A stretch of 19,015 nucleotides of DNA from CAZMHJ01 sp964566075. Its GTDB lineage: Bacteria > Patescibacteriota > Saccharimonadia > Saccharimonadales > CAIOMD01. Shown here piece after piece: positions 12,573 through 19,015 of this stretch (its first letter is position 1; every line of letters starts with the position of its first letter). The notes beneath the pieces were generated by a model. The model made no database searches and had not been told where the DNA came from. It saw nothing but the letters and a program-made list of their open reading frames with translations. Position numbers and translations under genes: made by a program. The stretch spans positions 1-19,015 of the forward strand of contig CAZMHJ010000016.1 in assembly GCA_964566075.1 (NCBI GenBank), read 5' to 3'.

Positions 12573-13235
12573 CTATACTACTACACGTGGGGGGCGCTGT
12601 ACGCGCTTTGGCTTTTCAGCTGCCTTGCCACTTCCTAGCATTCGATTTAACTTGCGCTGTAAGGCCTTTGCCTCTTCGTCCATGTCTTTTACTTCGTAGG
12701 CACGTAACAACAGGCTGTATGTTTCTTTGTTTGGCTCTAATTCGGCAGCTCGCTCAAGTTCGCTAATCATCTTTTTATCATTACCTAGTTTTTCTTCTAC
12801 TTTTGCATAGGCAATATGACGTGCTGCCATGCCTTCATCTAAGCCAAGTGCTTCTTCAAAGGCAATCGATGCACGTTGGTAATCACCAGTTTCGTAGTAA
12901 ATGAGGCCTAGGTTATGTAAGCTTGATGCGCTCTTTTCAATGCTTGATGCAATTTCAAAACAATCAATCGCATCTTTATATTCTTTTTGCTTAGCGTATA
13001 AGATACCCAAACGGTTATATGCTGCCGCGTTTTTTTCGTCAATTTTTAATATCGTTAGTAATGCTTTTTCGGCACGTAATAGTTTGTTTTCGCGCATACC
13101 TTGATGAGCGATATCCCATAAACGGCCGAGCCTTAGCCCAACTTTATCAGGTATCTCATTAATGCCTTCGTCTACTTTGTAAGTAGCCCTGAAGGCAAAG
13201 AAGGCGAGCACAAGTAAAACAACTATTTCTAACAT
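12573..13235 (-). CDS. Membrane-anchored TPR protein
   Basis: This 220-residue protein has an N-terminal hydrophobic helix (about 2-17, LEIVVLLVLAFFAF) that would act as an anchor. An amphipathic region follows, then at least three tetratricopeptide repeats from about residue 50 to 190 (for example AAAYNRLGILYAKQKEYKDA, then SLHNLGLIYYETGDYQRA), and a basic Pro/Arg/Val tail. TPR arrays bind partner proteins, so it is probably a scaffold at the membrane face; the partner is not evident. The ATG lies 29 bases after the delta' stop. An extended consensus -10 (TGGTATAAT) ends 13 bases before it, with no Shine-Dalgarno, so a leader of about seven bases is predicted. It is the last protein gene before the tRNA operon, with no clear terminator between them. 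Confidence 0.82.
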   Translation of the reverse strand: MLEIVVLLVLAFFAFRATYKVDEGINEIPDKVGLRLGRLWDIAHQGMRENKLLRAEKALLTILKIDEKNAAAYNRLGILYAKQKEYKDAIDCFEIASSIEKSASSLHNLGLIYYETGDYQRASIAFEEALGLDEGMAARHIAYAKVEEKLGNDKKMISELERAAELEPNKETYSLLLRAYEVKDMDEEAKALQRKLNRMLGSGKAAEKPKRVQRPPRVVV

Positions 13236-13248
13236 CGCGTTAACGTTA

Positions 13249-13254
13249 ATTATA
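13249..13254 (-). promoter_or_regulatory. Consensus extended -10 just before the TPR gene
   Basis: TATAAT preceded by TGG (extended -10) ends 13 bases before the ATG at 13235. The start site would be near 13242. The short leader contains a TTAACGTTAA palindrome and no Shine-Dalgarno. The -35 within the upstream gene is weak. Confidence 0.55.
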
Positions 13255-13264
13255 CCAAAGATGA

Positions 13265-14104
13265 CTACAGTTTCATAAACAGCCAGTCGAGTACCAGCTT
13301 AGTTTGCACTTTTTTTGCAAGCATTTGCATGGCTTCGCTAATAAGCGTAAGCCGTTTATGCCACTGTTTTACGCTTTGTGCCTGTTTATTTGCGGCGTGT
13401 TCTAGCGCAGCTTTACAGGTTAGTTCGAGTGCCTCTAATACGAGTGCCGTTTGTGGCGCATCCTTACTAAGTAAATCTACACGTAATAATCGTTCGAATT
13501 TAGATTCAGCCAAAATTTCTTTTGCAGTTTCAATTGCCTGCAAAAGTTCGTGGTTTGATTCGTTGGTGAGTATTGCACTAATAAGGCCAATTCGTGATTC
13601 GCCAATTGCGATTGCTTTTCGTAACCGTACCTTATCAACGTCATTATAATATGCTTCTATCTGATCAGCTGTTGGCAAGACAAGCCGCCAAACAACCGTA
13701 CGTGATTGAATCGTTTCAAGCATGTCGCTTACCGTTGTAACTGCCATAAAGAAATGTACGCCTTTGGGTGGTTCTTCTAGTAGCTTTAAAAAACTGTTCT
13801 GAGCCTCAGTGGTCAGTAGTTCACCGTGCGGTATAACGACAATGCGATGCTGATCTGACTTTAGTCTTAAAGTTGTCTTAAGTTCACGTATTTGCTCGAT
13901 ACCAATTGATGACTTATCTGGCTCTGGTTCAAGTGTAAAAATGCGCCCAGCACTATGCTCACCCGCTATCTGCTGTGCGAGTTCAAAAAGCAAAGACTCT
14001 TTACCAGAACCTTTTGGCGCAACCAGCAAAATACTTTGTGGCGCATCGTTTACAAAGTGTTCAAAACGTTCTTGTGTTTGCGGATGTAACAGTAGCGTAC
14101 TCAT
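13265..14104 (-). CDS. holB: DNA polymerase III clamp-loader subunit delta'
   Basis: This 279-residue AAA+ protein works with the tau/gamma and delta subunits to load the beta clamp on DNA. It has a P-loop-like APKGSGKE (29-36), the family signature EAQNSFLKLLEEPP (100-113) and QSRTVVWRL (from 133), where the usual SRC motif reads SRT. The Walker B position reads IPHGELL instead of an acidic DEAE/DDAD pair. The four zinc-binding cysteines of many delta' and gamma proteins are absent. It is therefore probably a structural, non-hydrolysing subunit, as delta' is in well-studied bacteria. Its ATG overlaps the stop of the pseudouridine synthase gene by four bases (ATGA), so it should be translationally coupled. 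A second DnaX-like gene elsewhere is expected. The delta' call rests on the degenerate ATPase motifs. Confidence 0.82.
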   Translation of the reverse strand: MSTLLLHPQTQERFEHFVNDAPQSILLVAPKGSGKESLLFELAQQIAGEHSAGRIFTLEPEPDKSSIGIEQIRELKTTLRLKSDQHRIVVIPHGELLTTEAQNSFLKLLEEPPKGVHFFMAVTTVSDMLETIQSRTVVWRLVLPTADQIEAYYNDVDKVRLRKAIAIGESRIGLISAILTNESNHELLQAIETAKEILAESKFERLLRVDLLSKDAPQTALVLEALELTCKAALEHAANKQAQSVKQWHKRLTLISEAMQMLAKKVQTKLVLDWLFMKL

Positions 14105-14958
14105 GCAACCATTGTATTAAACGAATCCGGCAGCTGGCTAATAAAAACCTTACGCTCGCCTCCCGGTATCGTAATTTCTAACGAGTAGGCGTGTAAATAC
14201 AGTCTATCTGATTCGGTATCACCATATAACGTATCACCCACGATAGGGTGCTTAATATACTGCAAATGTATACGTAATTGGTGCGTCCTGCCCGTAGTTG
14301 GTGTTAACTTAAGTAACGAAAATGTATCATTATGAGATTCAATTTCGTAGTAGGTGGTCGCTACTTTACCTTGTGGATCAGGCCGAAAGGTCTGAGGTTT
14401 GTTTGGGTTGCGCCCAATAGGCACGTCTATGACAGCTTTTGGTGGTTCGGGCACACCTTCTACCACCGCGTAGTATGACTTCTTGGTTTTACGGGTCGAA
14501 AACTGCTTTTGTAGCATACTTAAGGTCTCGCTATTTTTAGCACAAATCATAACACCACTAGTGGCGCGGTCAAGACGATGTACAATACCTGCCCTTTCAC
14601 CATCCATACCAGCAACTTTGTCACGCACAAAACTTGCTACCGAGGCTTCGTCCCAGTAGCGACCTCGAGCGTGGCTTATAACACCAACGGGTTTATCGAT
14701 TACAATCACATTTTTGTCTTCATATAGAATCGGTAAATCAATTTGTTCTACAACCCGTTCTAGCTTTTCTATATTGGCTTCAAATACCTCACCTGGTTGC
14801 AGTTTTTCACCCGGCTTTAAGGGTTTACTGTCTTGGGTGATATCACCATGGTCAAACAACTTGGCTAAGGCCGCCCGAGAGTAATCGGGGTAAGCTTTAG
14901 CTAGTAGTACATCTGCACGCTGTGCAGTTTCTTGATCATTGTGTATAGATGATTTCAT
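14101..14958 (-). CDS. RluA/RluD-family pseudouridine synthase
   Basis: This 285-residue enzyme converts selected uridines in ribosomal RNA (or tRNA) to pseudouridine. An N-terminal S4 RNA-binding domain (about 12-62, RADVLLAKAYPDYSRAALAKLF) precedes the catalytic domain, which has YEDKNVIVIDKPVG, the signature GIVHRLDRATSG with catalytic D130, and GRTHQLRIHL. This order is typical of RluC/RluD proteins; which positions it modifies is unclear, so I give no symbol. I prefer ATG 14958, preceded by GGGAAG five bases upstream, over ATG 14979. Both overlap the previous gene (by 23 or 44 bases). The downstream holB start overlaps its stop. An acidic-to-basic residue change in the signature (DRATSG rather than DKDTSG) is within family variation. 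Confidence 0.92.
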   Translation of the reverse strand: MKSSIHNDQETAQRADVLLAKAYPDYSRAALAKLFDHGDITQDSKPLKPGEKLQPGEVFEANIEKLERVVEQIDLPILYEDKNVIVIDKPVGVISHARGRYWDEASVASFVRDKVAGMDGERAGIVHRLDRATSGVMICAKNSETLSMLQKQFSTRKTKKSYYAVVEGVPEPPKAVIDVPIGRNPNKPQTFRPDPQGKVATTYYEIESHNDTFSLLKLTPTTGRTHQLRIHLQYIKHPIVGDTLYGDTESDRLYLHAYSLEITIPGGERKVFISQLPDSFNTMVA

Positions 14959-15250
14959 CAACTTCTTCCCATAATTCATCTCTAGCTTCTGTGCTAATTA
15001 CATCTTCTTCTATAAGATTAAATCTTTTTACCGTGTTCCCGTCTGCTTTATTTACAGATTCGTAAAATTCATTCAGTTCCCTAAAGTGCGCTGTACCTTC
15101 GGCATACTCATCGTAATATGCAACAAACACTAGGTCACCCCTCAGTGCAAACAACCCAAGTGTTACATAGGTTTTTCGCTGTTCTGGCGTTGATTTGAAA
15201 TGTTCGTATCGTGCCCTGAGTTTTATGCCTTCAAAATCGGTATCTGACAT
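14936..15250 (-). CDS. Unknown acidic 104-residue protein
   Basis: I do not recognise this protein. It looks compact and soluble, with two aromatic-rich strands (TYVTLGLFALRGDLVFVAYYDEY) followed by helices and an acidic C-terminus (ARDELWEEVDEIIYTQ). The start is ATG 15250, two bases after the trpS TAG, with AAGG just upstream. Its end overlaps the start of the pseudouridine synthase gene. The packing between trpS and a ribosomal RNA modifier suggests co-expression with translation genes, without proof of a shared role. No metal site or catalytic motif is evident. Confidence 0.65.
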   Translation of the reverse strand: MSDTDFEGIKLRARYEHFKSTPEQRKTYVTLGLFALRGDLVFVAYYDEYAEGTAHFRELNEFYESVNKADGNTVKRFNLIEEDVISTEARDELWEEVDEIIYTQ

Positions 15251-15252
15251 GC

Positions 15253-16275
15253 CTACCTTAAGCCCACCGCTCTTTGCACTGTAAGTAGTTGTTCGTTAGC
15301 AACAGGAGCTAAAGCAGCTTCGCTTTCTTCAAGCTTACGGCGAATACCCTCATCGTCTACTGCCTCAAATTTGGTCTGAAAATCAGATAGAAAGTGCTCT
15401 ACAGCTTCGCTTGTAGCCTTTTTAAGGTCACCATAGCTGGTTTTGCCCTTCCATTCGTCTACCACACTACTCAGCTCACGTTCGCTTAGTAGGGCTAAAA
15501 TTTGCAGCAAATTGCTAATACCAGGGCGCTCCTTAAAGTCAAAATCAATACCTCCAAAACTATCAGTAGTAGCACTCATTACTTTTTTAGCAGCATCAGC
15601 AGGGGTATCGCTCAATAAAATGGTTCCACGCGGATCTTCGATACTTTTACTCATTTTTTTAGTCGGGTCACTTAAGCTACGAATACGAACACCCTGACCA
15701 CGGTGACTAAATGCAAGTTGTTTTTGCCACTCATAAGGCACGGTAAATAGTTCGCCAAACTTATTGTTCATGCGGATTGCTAAATCACGGGTGAGTTCTA
15801 GATGCTGGCGTTGGTCTTCACCAACTGGTACCCAATGTGCGCCATATAGTAAGATATCTGCCGCCATAAGTACCGGGTATGTAAATAAACCACTACTTAC
15901 ATTATCTTTACCATCACTCTTATCTTTGAATTGCGTCATGCGGCTAAGTTCACCAACATATGCAAAGTTGTTGAGGATTGTAAAAAGTTCACTATGGGCA
16001 GGAATATAACTTTGGCGGTAAATAAAGGTGTCTGCGTTACCAAAATCGAGCCCAGAAGCTGCAAAGATACGCAGATTAATCCGTGCATGCTCAAGCAAGG
16101 TAGTATGGTCTACGGGGGTTGTAAAACTATGCAGGTCTGGTACGAACATGTTTATCTGATATTCACCTGCCTTTTCGCGCTGTAACTGCACCATAGGCAA
16201 AATAGCACCCAAGTAATTACCAAGAGTTAACTCGCCGTTACTTCGTATACCGGTTAGGATTGTTTCTTTACTCAT
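15253..16275 (-). CDS. trpS: Tryptophanyl-tRNA synthetase
   Basis: This 340-residue class I aminoacyl-tRNA synthetase charges tRNA-Trp with tryptophan. The HIGH-equivalent is TLGNYLGA (17-24), GEDQRQHLELTRD (152-164) lies in the tryptophan/ATP site region, and the KMSKS loop is KKMSKSIEDP (206-215). The length and motif order fit normal bacterial TrpRS. The common PSG before the first signature is RSNG here. The ATG at 16275 has an extended TGTTATACT element ending nine bases upstream and no near Shine-Dalgarno, predicting a leader of about three bases. The small unknown gene at 14936-15250 follows two bases after its stop. Confidence 0.97.
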   Translation of the reverse strand: MSKETILTGIRSNGELTLGNYLGAILPMVQLQREKAGEYQINMFVPDLHSFTTPVDHTTLLEHARINLRIFAASGLDFGNADTFIYRQSYIPAHSELFTILNNFAYVGELSRMTQFKDKSDGKDNVSSGLFTYPVLMAADILLYGAHWVPVGEDQRQHLELTRDLAIRMNNKFGELFTVPYEWQKQLAFSHRGQGVRIRSLSDPTKKMSKSIEDPRGTILLSDTPADAAKKVMSATTDSFGGIDFDFKERPGISNLLQILALLSERELSSVVDEWKGKTSYGDLKKATSEAVEHFLSDFQTKFEAVDDEGIRRKLEESEAALAPVANEQLLTVQRAVGLR

Positions 16276-16284
16276 ATTACAGTT

Positions 16285-16290
16285 AGTATA
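16285..16290 (-). promoter_or_regulatory. Extended -10 nine bases before trpS ATG
   Basis: TATACT preceded by TGT (extended -10) ends nine bases before the ATG at 16275, predicting a leader of about three bases. There is no good -35 at 16-18 bases, which the extended element could compensate. Confidence 0.5.
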
Positions 16291-16295
16291 ACACC

Positions 16296-17114
16296 TTATA
16301 CACGTGCAACGTTGAGCTCATATAGCCATTGGCAGGGTTGCAATATAATGTCACCGTCATCTGATTGCAGTGCAACACAAAGTCTGTTGAATCGACAGCC
16401 GTTTACATATTCTTCGTAAGCGGTAACGCCAATGAAGTCACCAATATACGATGACTCGTTGTTTGGTGAGAGTTCGACTATCTTGTCGCTACCAGCGTAC
16501 TTTGTAGACTTCACTCCCGTGACGGCAATATGGTCGCCAACCGCAAGTCCATGGGTAGCACCTAGATAAAATTCAATAACATCAACCTCATACATAAGCG
16601 CATTTTTTAAGCTACTCCTACCAAGTAAACTTGATGCTTTTTGCAGATAGTCTGCGGCATCTATTGCTTTTTCTGCAATAAATTTATGTCGTGCATCAGT
16701 GGCAGCATTGTAATGTAAGGGGTAATCGGGCAGCAATACAAATTCGTGGCCCTTTTCGGCCGATATAAGTAAATCAAGATACTTGCCAGTGTCTACATCT
16801 TCTAGTTGCGCGGTTACATACCATCTATCAAAGTACTGCTTTGGTAAAAACGAAACAAGGCGCGCATACATGTCATCGGTATATGTATCTGTTATCAGAC
16901 CGTGCTTATCGGTATGTAATACCACACCGCCCACTACAAAACAGAGTTTATCGGCAATTTCTTGGTCACAGCTCAGTTGCAGCTGGCGCGCTAAAACTTC
17001 AACTGCGTATTTTCTATCTTCGTCATATTCGGCAGCTTGTATTTCAGCCACAAATACAGAATCACCAAAATTAATTGGACCACTATAGTCGTAAGGACGC
17101 ATTGATTCATGCAT
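16296..17114 (-). CDS. Unknown 272-residue protein
   Basis: I do not recognise this protein. It appears soluble, rich in beta-strand-like segments at both ends, with a helical middle (about 145-180, ARHKFIAEKAIDAADYLQKASSLL). The N-terminal third includes an acidic stretch; the C-terminal third (VDVIEFYLGATHGLAVGDHIAVTGV...) resembles a small beta-barrel segment, but I cannot assign a family. I chose ATG 17114, with TAGGG about nine bases upstream; a TTG at 17150 is the longer alternative and an ATG four codons downstream a shorter one. It lies between an RNA methyltransferase gene and trpS. This is one of the genes in the window with a Shine-Dalgarno and no TATA box close to the start. Confidence 0.65.
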   Translation of the reverse strand: MHESMRPYDYSGPINFGDSVFVAEIQAAEYDEDRKYAVEVLARQLQLSCDQEIADKLCFVVGGVVLHTDKHGLITDTYTDDMYARLVSFLPKQYFDRWYVTAQLEDVDTGKYLDLLISAEKGHEFVLLPDYPLHYNAATDARHKFIAEKAIDAADYLQKASSLLGRSSLKNALMYEVDVIEFYLGATHGLAVGDHIAVTGVKSTKYAGSDKIVELSPNNESSYIGDFIGVTAYEEYVNGCRFNRLCVALQSDDGDIILQPCQWLYELNVARV

Positions 17115-17161
17115 GGATATTACCCTATCAATAACAGATAAGATGTGCAAGTATAAGCAGT

Positions 17162-18124
17162 TTACTGGTAGTAGGTATCGTCGGGCTCGTTACTATCATC
17201 AAGTGGTTTTTGTAACAGTGCAGTATAAAATGCTTCATGTTGCTGGCTCGGTTTGAGCCGTATCGTGTTTGCTAGTTCTGGATTCAATTGCTTGCCATTC
17301 CACTCTGTTAGCCCAGGTACTTTTGTATCAATTGCAATAGCAACAGGTTTTATGATGGCTTTTCGGCGTTTTAACAGGTACTGAATAACTTGTTCATTTT
17401 CCTCTGGAGCAATTGTGCAGGTGCTATATACAAGCTGCCCGCCAGGTGTCAGTAAGTCATAGGCCGTTATTAGCAGTTGTTCTTGTAGGCGACTTAATCT
17501 TTTTATTTTAGCGATACTCCATTGCTCGTAACTTTTTGGATTATCGGGGCTCATGGCAGCCTCACCACTACACGGCGCGTCAAGTAAAATTTTATCGAAC
17601 TGTTTGTCAGCAAATTGTTTTCTAAGCACCCTGCCATCAAATAGCGTTGTCTGGGCCGTTATGTTCATGCGTTCGAACATATCACGCATTTTAAAGAAAC
17701 GGGCACGTGACGTATCGTTTGCAGTTATGAGCGCCTTATTTTTACTTAGAGCAGCAATGTGAGTTGTTTTACCTCCAGGTGCAGCACAAACATCTAGGAT
17801 TGCTTCTCCTGGTTTAGGATTAAGCGCAAGTACCGGTAGAAAACTAGCTGCATCCTGCAATATAAAAACACCATCAGTAAATAGCTGGCTTTTACTGAGT
17901 TTATCGTACCCCTTTATTACCGTATAAGCATCAGTACACCAATCTACTGGTTTAAGTGCGACACCAATGTCTGCAATGTCCTTTTTTGATGATTTTTTGG
18001 ATCTTAGGGGGTTGATTCTGACTGTTTTTTGCCTATGCAGCCCAAGTAATTGTTCGGCTTCATCAAAAGATACTTGCCACGCCATAGCAGCACGTTCGAT
18101 AAGTTGTTGTAGGCGATTATCCAT
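17162..18124 (-). CDS. RsmB/NOP2/Sun-family RNA 5-methylcytosine methyltransferase
   Basis: This 320-residue enzyme would methylate cytosine C5 in ribosomal or transfer RNA using S-adenosylmethionine, which the adjacent metK makes. An N-terminal RNA-contact part is followed by the SAM-binding DVCAAPGGKT (111-120), DAPCSG with C185 (182-187) and STCT with catalytic C236. All family catalytic residues are present. It lacks the NusB-like domain of RsmB, so it is closer in build to short NOP2/YebU or archaeal-type members. I chose ATG 18124 because the longer reading (from 18196) would overlap metK by 56 bases. A TACAAT box lies ten bases before the ATG, without a Shine-Dalgarno. The target base is not predictable here. 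Confidence 0.92.
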   Translation of the reverse strand: MDNRLQQLIERAAMAWQVSFDEAEQLLGLHRQKTVRINPLRSKKSSKKDIADIGVALKPVDWCTDAYTVIKGYDKLSKSQLFTDGVFILQDAASFLPVLALNPKPGEAILDVCAAPGGKTTHIAALSKNKALITANDTSRARFFKMRDMFERMNITAQTTLFDGRVLRKQFADKQFDKILLDAPCSGEAAMSPDNPKSYEQWSIAKIKRLSRLQEQLLITAYDLLTPGGQLVYSTCTIAPEENEQVIQYLLKRRKAIIKPVAIAIDTKVPGLTEWNGKQLNPELANTIRLKPSQQHEAFYTALLQKPLDDSNEPDDTYYQ

Positions 18125-18134
18125 TACAGCTAGT

Positions 18135-18140
18135 ATTGTA
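18135..18140 (-). promoter_or_regulatory. TACAAT box ten bases before the methyltransferase ATG
   Basis: TACAAT, one base from consensus, ends ten bases before the ATG at 18124, predicting a leader of about four bases. It begins immediately after the metK stop. No Shine-Dalgarno is present. Confidence 0.4.
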
Positions 18141-19015
18141 CTATTTATCCCAGGTAAAACCGTTGCCAAAGTGTCCGTACTTTGCAGTTTGCTCAAACTG
18201 GGGACTGCGCAATGATAGTGTTTTAATGATGCCGGCTGGTGTTAAATCATAGCCTACTACCGCTTCAGTTATACCATCAATAATAACCGTCGCTTCAACA
18301 GGCTCTGCTACCCCGATTGCGTATGCTAAGTAGACATATACTTCGCTAGCTTTACGCTTACGAAGGTAGTCTACTGCTATTTTTCGAGCCATATAGGCTG
18401 CACTTCGGTCTACTTTGCTGGTATCCTTACCGCTAAAACAGCCACCACCAATCGGCACACTTGGCCCATAATTATCTACTACTAACTTTCGACCTGTTAA
18501 ACCGGTATCTGCGTCAAACCCACCCAAATCCCAGTCACCTGCCGGGTTAGCGTGAATTGTTACTGCGTCTTTTACCTTTGAGACCTCTTGACTGCCAAGC
18601 CATGATTCAACTTCTGCCTTAAGTTTTCCGGCAGGAACATTCTGCCAACTCGCCACAATGGTATCGATTGATCCATCCCTAAGTGTTACCTGGGTCTTAC
18701 CGTCATACGGCCATAGTGCAAAAAGATGTTGGTTTAAACGGCGTGATAGCACAATTTCGAGCGGTAAATATTCGGCCGTTTCTGCAGTTGCGTAGCCAAC
18801 CATAATGCCTTGATCACCCGCACCACCTGTATCAACTCCATTCGCAATCTGTGGGCTTTGTTTAATAATGTTGTGTCTGATTGTAACTTCGCCCGTAATA
18901 CGCCTAACAATTGGTTCAATATCTATGTGCGCAGTCGAGGTTACTTCGCCAACTACAAATACTTCACCATGGCCACCGACTGCTTCTATGGCAACGCGTG
19001 CGTGCGGGTCTTGGC
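18141..19015 (-). CDS. metK: S-adenosylmethionine synthetase, 5' end outside window
   Basis: About 290 C-terminal residues are visible, and the frame is open to the window edge. The enzyme makes S-adenosylmethionine from ATP and methionine. Visible signatures are DPHARVA at the edge, then GVDTGGAGDQGIMVGYA (around 18790-18850), GLTGRKLVVDNYG and the phosphate-binding loop GGGCFSGKD, followed by KVDRSAAYMAR and YAIGVAEPV. The last two blocks are close to those in bacterial MetK. The usual VNPTG reads ANPAG, a mild change. An annotation that starts at the ATG at 18803 would miss the first 70 visible codons, which encode conserved MetK sequence. The methyltransferase gene that follows uses its product, though this linkage may be coincidental. 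Confidence 0.95.
   Translation of the reverse strand, partial: QDPHARVAIEAVGGHGEVFVVGEVTSTAHIDIEPIVRRITGEVTIRHNIIKQSPQIANGVDTGGAGDQGIMVGYATAETAEYLPLEIVLSRRLNQHLFALWPYDGKTQVTLRDGSIDTIVASWQNVPAGKLKAEVESWLGSQEVSKVKDAVTIHANPAGDWDLGGFDADTGLTGRKLVVDNYGPSVPIGGGCFSGKDTSKVDRSAAYMARKIAVDYLRKRKASEVYVYLAYAIGVAEPVEATVIIDGITEAVVGYDLTPAGIIKTLSLRSPQFEQTAKYGHFGNGFTWDK

Noticed and set aside
1..19015. CRISPR array, insertion sequence, prophage or defence island
   Set aside because: No regularly spaced repeats, transposase, integrase, phage structural gene or recognisable defence protein was seen; the only possibly mobile gene is the endonuclease-like gene at 11230-11820.

Overview
The window looks like part of a chromosome from a Patescibacteria/CPR bacterium, most likely Candidatus Saccharibacteria (TM7). 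This is inferred from gene content and style, not from a database search. The genes are compact, often overlap by 1-4 bases, and sit in moderately AT-rich DNA. They code for universal translation functions (TypA, bL33, TrpRS, MetK, tRNAs), M15 cell-wall peptidases, and a glycosyltransferase/GH57/GH15 alpha-glucan set. UGA acts as a normal stop (for example the ATGA junctions at 7613 and 14101), so the recoded Gracilibacteria/Absconditabacteria are unlikely.

Layout. Positions 1-1063 (+ strand) hold the end of an M15 peptidase gene, then a self-contained small gene with its own promoter, biased codons, a structured 3' region and a terminator. Positions 1076-6258 (- strand) hold typA, a phosphoribosyltransferase-like gene, a VanY-type D,D-carboxypeptidase, a PIF1-like helicase with a C-terminal Myb-like domain, and a 70-residue unknown protein. 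Positions 6355-10773 (+ strand) hold one tight operon of GT4 glycosyltransferase, GH57 and GH15 glucoamylase, probably for making and breaking down a glycogen-like polymer. The GT4 gene carries a frameshift with a small deletion near its start.

Positions 10772-12518 (- strand) hold tRNA-Thr(UGU), tRNA-Tyr(GUA), a 75-residue unknown, a LAGLIDADG-type endonuclease-like protein, tRNA-Thr(GGU) and rpmG. This resembles the widespread bacterial Thr-Tyr-Gly-Thr-(tuf)-rpmG cluster, here lacking tRNA-Gly and tuf and interrupted by two genes. Positions 12573-19015 (- strand) hold a long co-directional series: metK (5' end outside the window), an RsmB/NOP2-type m5C methyltransferase, an unknown, trpS, an unknown, an RluA-family pseudouridine synthase, the clamp-loader delta' subunit, and a membrane-anchored TPR protein.

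The strongest non-coding signal is a recurring arrangement. Eight genes lack a Shine-Dalgarno sequence and have a TATAAT-like box only 6-13 bases before the ATG, which predicts leaderless or nearly leaderless mRNAs started separately for neighbouring genes. Other genes in the window have a Shine-Dalgarno and no such box. I see no CRISPR array, insertion sequence, prophage or obvious defence system.
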